In this document: positions 58,113 through 64,000 of the stretch, one piece after another
Position numbering within the stretch: the first letter of the stretch is position 1
Layout of the letters: every line of letters begins with the position of its first letter
DNA from: Cinclus cinclus
Taxonomy: Eukaryota; Chordata; Aves; Passeriformes; Cinclidae
Assembly: GCF_963662255.1 (NCBI RefSeq)
Contig: NC_085055.1
Coordinates: forward strand, 667,979-731,978
Direction of reading: 5' to 3'
Length of the DNA: 64,000 nucleotides
The notes under the pieces: model-generated
The model's input: only the letters and a program-made list of their open reading frames with translations
Told to the model about the DNA's origin: nothing
Database searches by the model: none
Made by a program: the position numbers and the translations under genes

Positions 58113-61100
58113 GAGGTGGGGAATATATGCCCCAGAGCAAGGGAGAAGCAGGACACGGGTGACAGAGATAATGAAGTGCAGGAGAGCAGGTTCAGGGAAG
58201 GGATGTAACGGGACAGAGGTATGGCAGTAATGAATAGTAATGGTGAATAACTTAACTGGGTTATGTCTTTTTTTGGCACTACGGACAAAGGGTTCTAATG
58301 AAATGACAACACATTCCAAAGTGACAAGGAAATTATTTGCATGATGAATAATTAGCCGATGGCACTTGTTGCTGCAGGGGAAGTTTGGGGTGAGAGCTGA
58401 GGAGAGGTTGCAGGCTCCCTTCGGGCTGGCTGCATGTGACACTGACCCTCGGCAGGCCCACTGGCATAGAACAATATTATGATAATTGAAGGAAGATAAA
58501 AGAGGAAGAAATGAAAGGCTTGGCAGCCCCGTGCTCACTGCAATGGTGACAGGACTGCTGCATGTGGAAGGTTGGCATGTGCTGCTGCAGGAACCAGAGG
58601 TGTCAGGAGCCCCTCTGCTCTGGGCTGAAAGCAGGCATGGCTAATGGCCAGTTGGGCGTATCCCACAGCTGCCTCCAGCCTGGTTCCCCCTGGGAAGGTG
58701 TCTGACACCCCTGAGAAAAGTGTAATGCACTCCTGCAGTCTGTCCCCAAGGGGTTTGTGGAGGGCAGGTCAATGCCCCATGCCGTGGCTTTTGGTGCAAT
58801 GACCCAGCTGTGTCCTGCATCAGGTGCTGCTCTGACTTCCCTTACTTGGAGCTGCCTGTATTGGAAGCCTGGAATATCACAGTGAAGTCCAGGAGATGGT
58901 GATGGGTGCCAGCAAACAGCTGGAGCGCCACTGGCCATTGAAAGGGTGCTGCCCCACAGGGTTTGGCTGCCCAGAGCAGACAGGCTGTGAAGGCCCCATA
59001 GTTTTGACCTCACTGGCTGGGAGGGTTTCTGTGGCCACAGAAAGTTCTTACATGTGTGGTGTAGATGAAGATCTGATGACCAGCTCATATTAAATCATAG
59101 GCTTCCCTCCCTGTTTTTATTTCCTTTTAGTTTTATTCTGCTGCTTCAACGTCAGTGGGGAGGTGGTAGTGACACAGGAATGCCTGTAATTAGGGGGATG
59201 AACCTCAGCACCTCTTGGTTCCTAACTAGTGGATGATTTCTGCTCGGGGTGATTCCTGCTCAGGAACTGGTGGGTAATCTGCACACACCATACTCTGGCA
59301 CTGAGGAAGTCATGTGTGTTGGGTTGTAAGAGGCTTTGTGGTAATTCTGTTACTTCTAAAGGTTTTGTAGGTGTTTTCCTTAGACTTATTTTCGATGGGA
59401 ATGCTGTAAACAGCATGTTAGCTAAGGCCAGCTCCTTAAGGGAAAACTGCAGGAAAAGTTCTGTTCCATTACTTATGATTTATGTTCATGCCAAGGATGA
59501 TTTTTGCAACTATGAGTTTATCAACAAATTCCTGCTACTACTCCTGTCTGGAGGGGAGGGAGAGGGAGGATCTGGCAGAGTTCAATTGCTTCCCTGGGAA
59601 TTCCTACACTTCAGTGTGTCCTGCTGTGCCCAGCCCTACACAGGGGCTCTCCTTTCCCTTGCATGACTGGTGGTCTCCACTGTCTGTGTGCCTTAAGGAT
59701 TACAGCAGTTTCCTCTGATTGTTATTTTAAAATTTAATTTTATTAACGATTATGTACTGTAAACTTAGTTTCCCAAGCTATGCTGCAAAGTAAACAACAT
59801 TTCTTTCCTCCTACCCCATGGTTATTTACCAAAAGGATAAACATATAAATATTTTTGAATGCTGTCCTCGGTGACGTTTGGAGCCTGCTCTGCTGTGAAT
59901 ACGTGCAGTTGCAATTCCATTAGTGTCAAAGAGAGTTCCCAGCAATTAACAGGGAAATAGAAGGGACTATTAAAACCGTGTTGCAGTTGTGATGGAACTT
60001 CAATATACCCGAAGATAAGAAAATACAGTTAATATACGGAGTTGTGAGGTGAAGGCTTTGTGTGGTTCCTGTGAGGATGCTTTAGCCCACTCTCCCTTCA
60101 GCAGTCTGTGTAGGGGGAATGTGCTGGGCAGTACTTTGGTCAGAGAAAAAAGCCAGTGACAGATGTTAGTTTGCCCTGATGTGTGCATTCAGAACCAGCT
60201 GGAAGTTCTGTTCTGAAGGTGCTCTGAAGTCTCTTCAGCTTCAGAGGCAGCGGCAGGAGAGCAACAGCAGCACCCTGAGCTGGGCCAGGCTGACAGGTAT
60301 GAGGGTTCCTGTGTCCATTGGGCAGTTTGGGGGCTGGCTTTGATGTGTGCTGACCTCAGGGTGAAATCCCACAGTCTATCAGAAGAATTGCTTTTCCTAA
60401 GGGGTCAATTAATTTCTTTTGAAGTCTACTTTCTATCAGCTCCTACCCTGTGAAATAGTCCATGTTTTAGATTATGTGCATGCAATTGTTATAGAAGAAT
60501 ATTTTTATCCAAAATATTTTTATTTCGAGTAGCTGTGAAAAATAAAAACACTTGCAATAGGTATAATCTATCCTCGGTAAAATCTAACTTGAGTTCTCAC
60601 AATTCAGCTTGATTAAGATTGAATTTTTGGAGGCAAAATTGCTGTTGGTGCAAATAAGTAAGAGCAGCAGTGGTGTGTAAGGTGACAGCACTTCTGTCAC
60701 AAGGGTGCAAAATCCTGCAATTTGAGTTCATTTTGATTTGATCTAGAGGTTTGTACAGGAAAACTGAGGCAGCCAGGCCTGAGGAAAATGCAGCTGGGCC
60801 TGAGTTCTGTGTAGCCAGGTTGTAATTCCCATAAGGCAAGTGCATGACTAGCATTAGCCCAGCCTGGGGAATGGGCCCGCTCAGCTCGGGTCCACAGCCC
60901 CACTACCTCCTGGAGCTGCCTTGATCTGGGCACTGTGATAAAATGTATGAATCCTGTGTGCTCATGGGACCTTTGCTTTGGGCAAATCGGCCAAATACTT
61001 GTTTTCTCAGAAAAATATTTTGGTACATAAATATTCTAGCTGCATGTGAGTAGCTGAATGGAGTGATTTTCTGAAAATAAAAAGTAGTAAGTATTAGACA

Positions 61101-64000
61101 GGTTGAAATAAGTCCATTCCTTTGGTGTTTTGAGCAGAGCTCCTGCACAACCTGCCGCGGTTAGCCTGGCTGGGCTGGGCTGGGCTCCTTTTGTCAGTCC
61201 TTGTGAATGTACAGGTGGCAGTTCCAGTGCCTGCAGAGTGTCCAGGTTTTCCTGTGGGAAGTGTACCTCGCTGTCCGCCCTGGGGCAGGCTTCTCTTGTC
61301 AAAGGAATTGCTTTTCCCTTATGTAACTTGTTGGTGTTACATCGAGTCAGCTCTTGCAAAAGTGCGTCAGTCTTGCTTGTAGTGGCACTGAAAAAAACTT
61401 AGCAGAGCGTGCACTGAATTCCCCCGTTATCTCTCTATAGCACATTTTATGTATCTTGTAGTGAGATGTTTTGTTTCTACAGTTTCAGACTTGGTGTTTC
61501 AGAAGATTAATAGACTTAGCAGCCCTGTTTGCTCAGCTTAGCAGCGATAACAATGTAATAAGTGATGAGACGGTCGCAGATCATCTGGCAAGGCAAAATA
61601 TGCCTTGGACTTGAACTTGGAGCAGGTATTATTTGCAGAGAAAAGTGAAATGTTATAAATAGCGTGCCCTGACTTGGGTGGCTGTGGGTTCAGGCCTGCA
61701 GAGCCTGCTCAGGAGGCAGCTGGTGACATCTGCATTCCCCTCGGGATGGAGAGGGCGAGGGCAGTGTTTGTACCGTACATGGCTGGCATTTACTGCAGCA
61801 CGTCCGGAGCCCTGGCTGGGCTTGGGCACAGGCTGCAGGAGCAGGGCTGGGCCCCGGCTCCCAAAGCCTCCGCAGCAGCTCCGCGCATTCCTGCTGCGCT
61901 GCTGTCTCCTGTGCCAGCCGGTCCAACTGCGAGCAGTGAGTAAGGACTTGGGAACCCAGAGCATTTTTGGGCTCTGGGCCCAATCCTGCTTCCAGAGAAG
62001 TTAATTGGATTTTTTTTCCCTTCTAAAAAAGGGAGAGCGATCAGAACTGCCCAGCTCTGTCCTACAGGGCCCTCGGCGCTCCTGTGCGTGCCGTGTGTGA
62101 GCCCAGCTCCCCGTGTGCCCTGGGCAGGGATGGGCTGTGGGCAGCCAAAGCCCCCCTGGGATGTGCTCCCGAGGCTGCTGGAGCCGTGGATAACGCTGCA
62201 GTGGCAGTGTCTGCACTGCAGTGACAGTACCCAGCGCTCAGGAGATCAGCCTTACTGGCCGTGTGAGTACTCCGCTGTACACGGGAGCACATGCAGTTTG
62301 CTGTGTCGCTCGGGGCTGGATGTACCCGAGCTCTGGAGCCTTTAACCCTGCACTCTGAGCACACTGCACCCTGCACGTGGCTCAGGTTTTCCGAGCAGGT
62401 TGCCAAGCTGGAGGCACAGCAGCAGGCCTGGCTTGGCCATATAAAGGCGGTGTCGGGGTGTACGCAGGCGCTGGGAGCTGCTGGCAGAGGTGCTGTGCAG
62501 GGCCACCCGCCCTTCCTCTTCCTCGGTGCTCCCAGGGGCCGCCTGTGCCTCTGGCTTCCATGGGAGGAAGGTCTGTCAGCTGCACGTACTGATAAACACG
62601 GCAGGGCTTTCTGGGCAGGAACAAACTCTCCCAGTTTTCTTCTGTGACTCTCCGAAGCTTGGAATAAAATCTGAACCAAAATGTTGATTCCGGTGTGTGG
62701 AAGAGTTTGTTGGTGCCTGGGCACCGTTCTTGACTTTGTGTGGCCACCTCTGGTTTTCAGTGAAGTCTGATACTCTTTACCTGGATTTTCCTATGGGAGT
62801 CCTTCCATGCTCCAAACATAGGCAGAGCTTCAATGGACTTTGAGTCTTCTTTCAAGCGGTGAAAAATCAAAGGTAGTGAGTCTATGATCCTGATAATGTA
62901 ATTATGTATTTTTCAACTTTCTGATGTGTAGCAGTTAAAAATGTTCTTTTGGGAGTGCAGACACTTGCTGTGGTCCTGGAGCTTTGCAGGCTGCTGGAAA
63001 GGAAGTCCCTGGGCAGATATCTTATTTGCTGCTTATCAGCATTTTATTGAGCTCCTGTATTTATGTGCAAATATATTCAATAAGTAAATCTTTAATGATG
63101 TGATTTTTGTTGTGAAAAGTAGACACAGTTCTGTTCAGTTCTTCTAATTAAGTACAGCTAGTGGTGGAACAGAAATACAAGCATTTGAGCTTCTTTCACT
63201 CATTTTTCTGCATGACTGACGAAGTTATTGCTGTGGATTCTGTTTGTTTTCTACAACTTCTGAACATTCTGTCTTTAATCATCATTTTTATAAAAGCTGT
63301 GCTTTCTTGAGTAATTTCAGAAACTGTTTTCCAAATATCCCATGTTTTTTGTATAAGAGTAGAAATTTAAACTTTCATTATCGGTGTTTTAAAATGGCTT
63401 TTAGAGGCAGGAGGGAATCTACAAGTAAAACAGTAATCTTTTGAGGTTTTTTTCAGAATTCCTTCATTGAGTTTAATTTTGGTGGCTTGCTATGTTAATG
63501 GAAAAGGGGACGCATTGAGAAGAGCCCAGGTAGAGGGTGGAGAATTCCGTGTGAGAAGGACTGTGGGACAGTGTCAGTGGCACCACTGCTGTCTCATGCA
63601 CAGGGGCCAGCCCAGCTCAGGAGCCCCTCTGTGACTTGTCCCCTGTGTGGTGGAAGCTCTGCTGGCTGAGGCTGTGTGCACAGAAGCTGTTCTGAGCAGG
63701 GGCTGTTAGAGGCTTGTTCCTCATGGTTATTGTTAGCTGTGTGCATATCATGATTCAAAATGAACAAGTGTAACTACATGCTGAAGCAAATTCTGATTAA
63801 AAACTTGCCTCAAAGATATTTTCCACTTCTTTCCTAAAGTGAAAGTAATGTAGTTTTTACTACTTCTTTTTAATACCGGTGACTAATTTGGAGCATTTGC
63901 TCGGTATCTGAAGATGCATATATTTGTTTAGTTTGCATGAGATTGGTCACAATCCAAAATTGATCACATTGGTGTTTCTGTGCTGCTGAGCACTGTATGT

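Larger units (their letters stand above)
57384..64000 (+). other. Inferred MBNL1 first intron (continues beyond window)
   Basis: About 6.6 kb without coding sequence I can recognise. It holds a GC-rich repeat, a T-run, an exon-like 58-nt segment at 60,239-60,296 and a TATAAATA motif at 61,654. The last 1.2 kb is AT-rich with nothing distinctive. Confidence 0.55.

Noticed and set aside
57384..64000. Search for the first MBNL1 coding exon
   Set aside because: No frame resembles the MBNL1 N-terminus or a CCCH zinc finger, so the coding part must lie beyond the window.
1..64000. Search for CRISPR arrays, operons, phage or endogenous retrovirus genes
   Set aside because: The tandem repeats lack the spacer structure of CRISPR, no gag/pol/env-like frame is visible, and all genes are ordinary spliced vertebrate genes.

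Overview
The window is nuclear DNA from a vertebrate, almost certainly a bird. Coding exons are short and separated by introns with GT-AG borders. Most of the sequence is non-coding. The only interspersed repeats I recognise are fragments of CR1, the dominant bird LINE. One CR1 copy (about 7.39-7.49 kb) resembles a family I associate with Neoaves and passerines, so a songbird is likely, but I cannot prove the order or species. Gene order IGSF10(-) / AADAC(+) / SUCNR1(+) / MBNL1(+) matches the block on human 3q25 and its bird counterpart. No bacterial, viral or otherwise foreign system is visible.

Layout. 1-8.05 kb: the 5' part of IGSF10 on the minus strand, five coding exons. I could join them with consistent phases into 1,683 residues; the remaining C-terminal Ig domains lie left of the window. 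8.05-8.83 kb: GC-rich upstream region of IGSF10, followed by a 13-bp minisatellite (8.82-9.1 kb). 9.1-29 kb: a 20-kb intergenic stretch with microsatellites, minisatellites and CR1 fragments, but no second esterase gene. 29.05-36.4 kb: AADAC, five exons, 403 residues, all catalytic residues in place. 36.4-38.9 kb: intergenic. 39.1-42.24 kb: SUCNR1, in which the start codon appears to be the only coding part of exon 1 and sits directly on the splice donor. 42.25-56.5 kb: intergenic, with one orphan CpG-rich block near 48.6-49.1 kb. 56.5-57.8 kb: a strong CpG island with good splice donors, taken from gene order as the promoter and non-coding first exon of MBNL1. 57.4-64 kb: its first intron. 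The MBNL1 protein-coding exons are not in the window.

The genes are neighbours, not an operon. IGSF10 is a secreted LRR/Ig protein, AADAC an ER-lumen serine esterase, SUCNR1 the succinate receptor and MBNL1 an RNA splicing regulator. The most informative points are the split start of SUCNR1 with an overlapping upstream ORF, an in-frame 20-codon Ala-rich repeat in IGSF10, very GC-rich exons in IGSF10 and AADAC, and possible extra MBNL1 5' elements.
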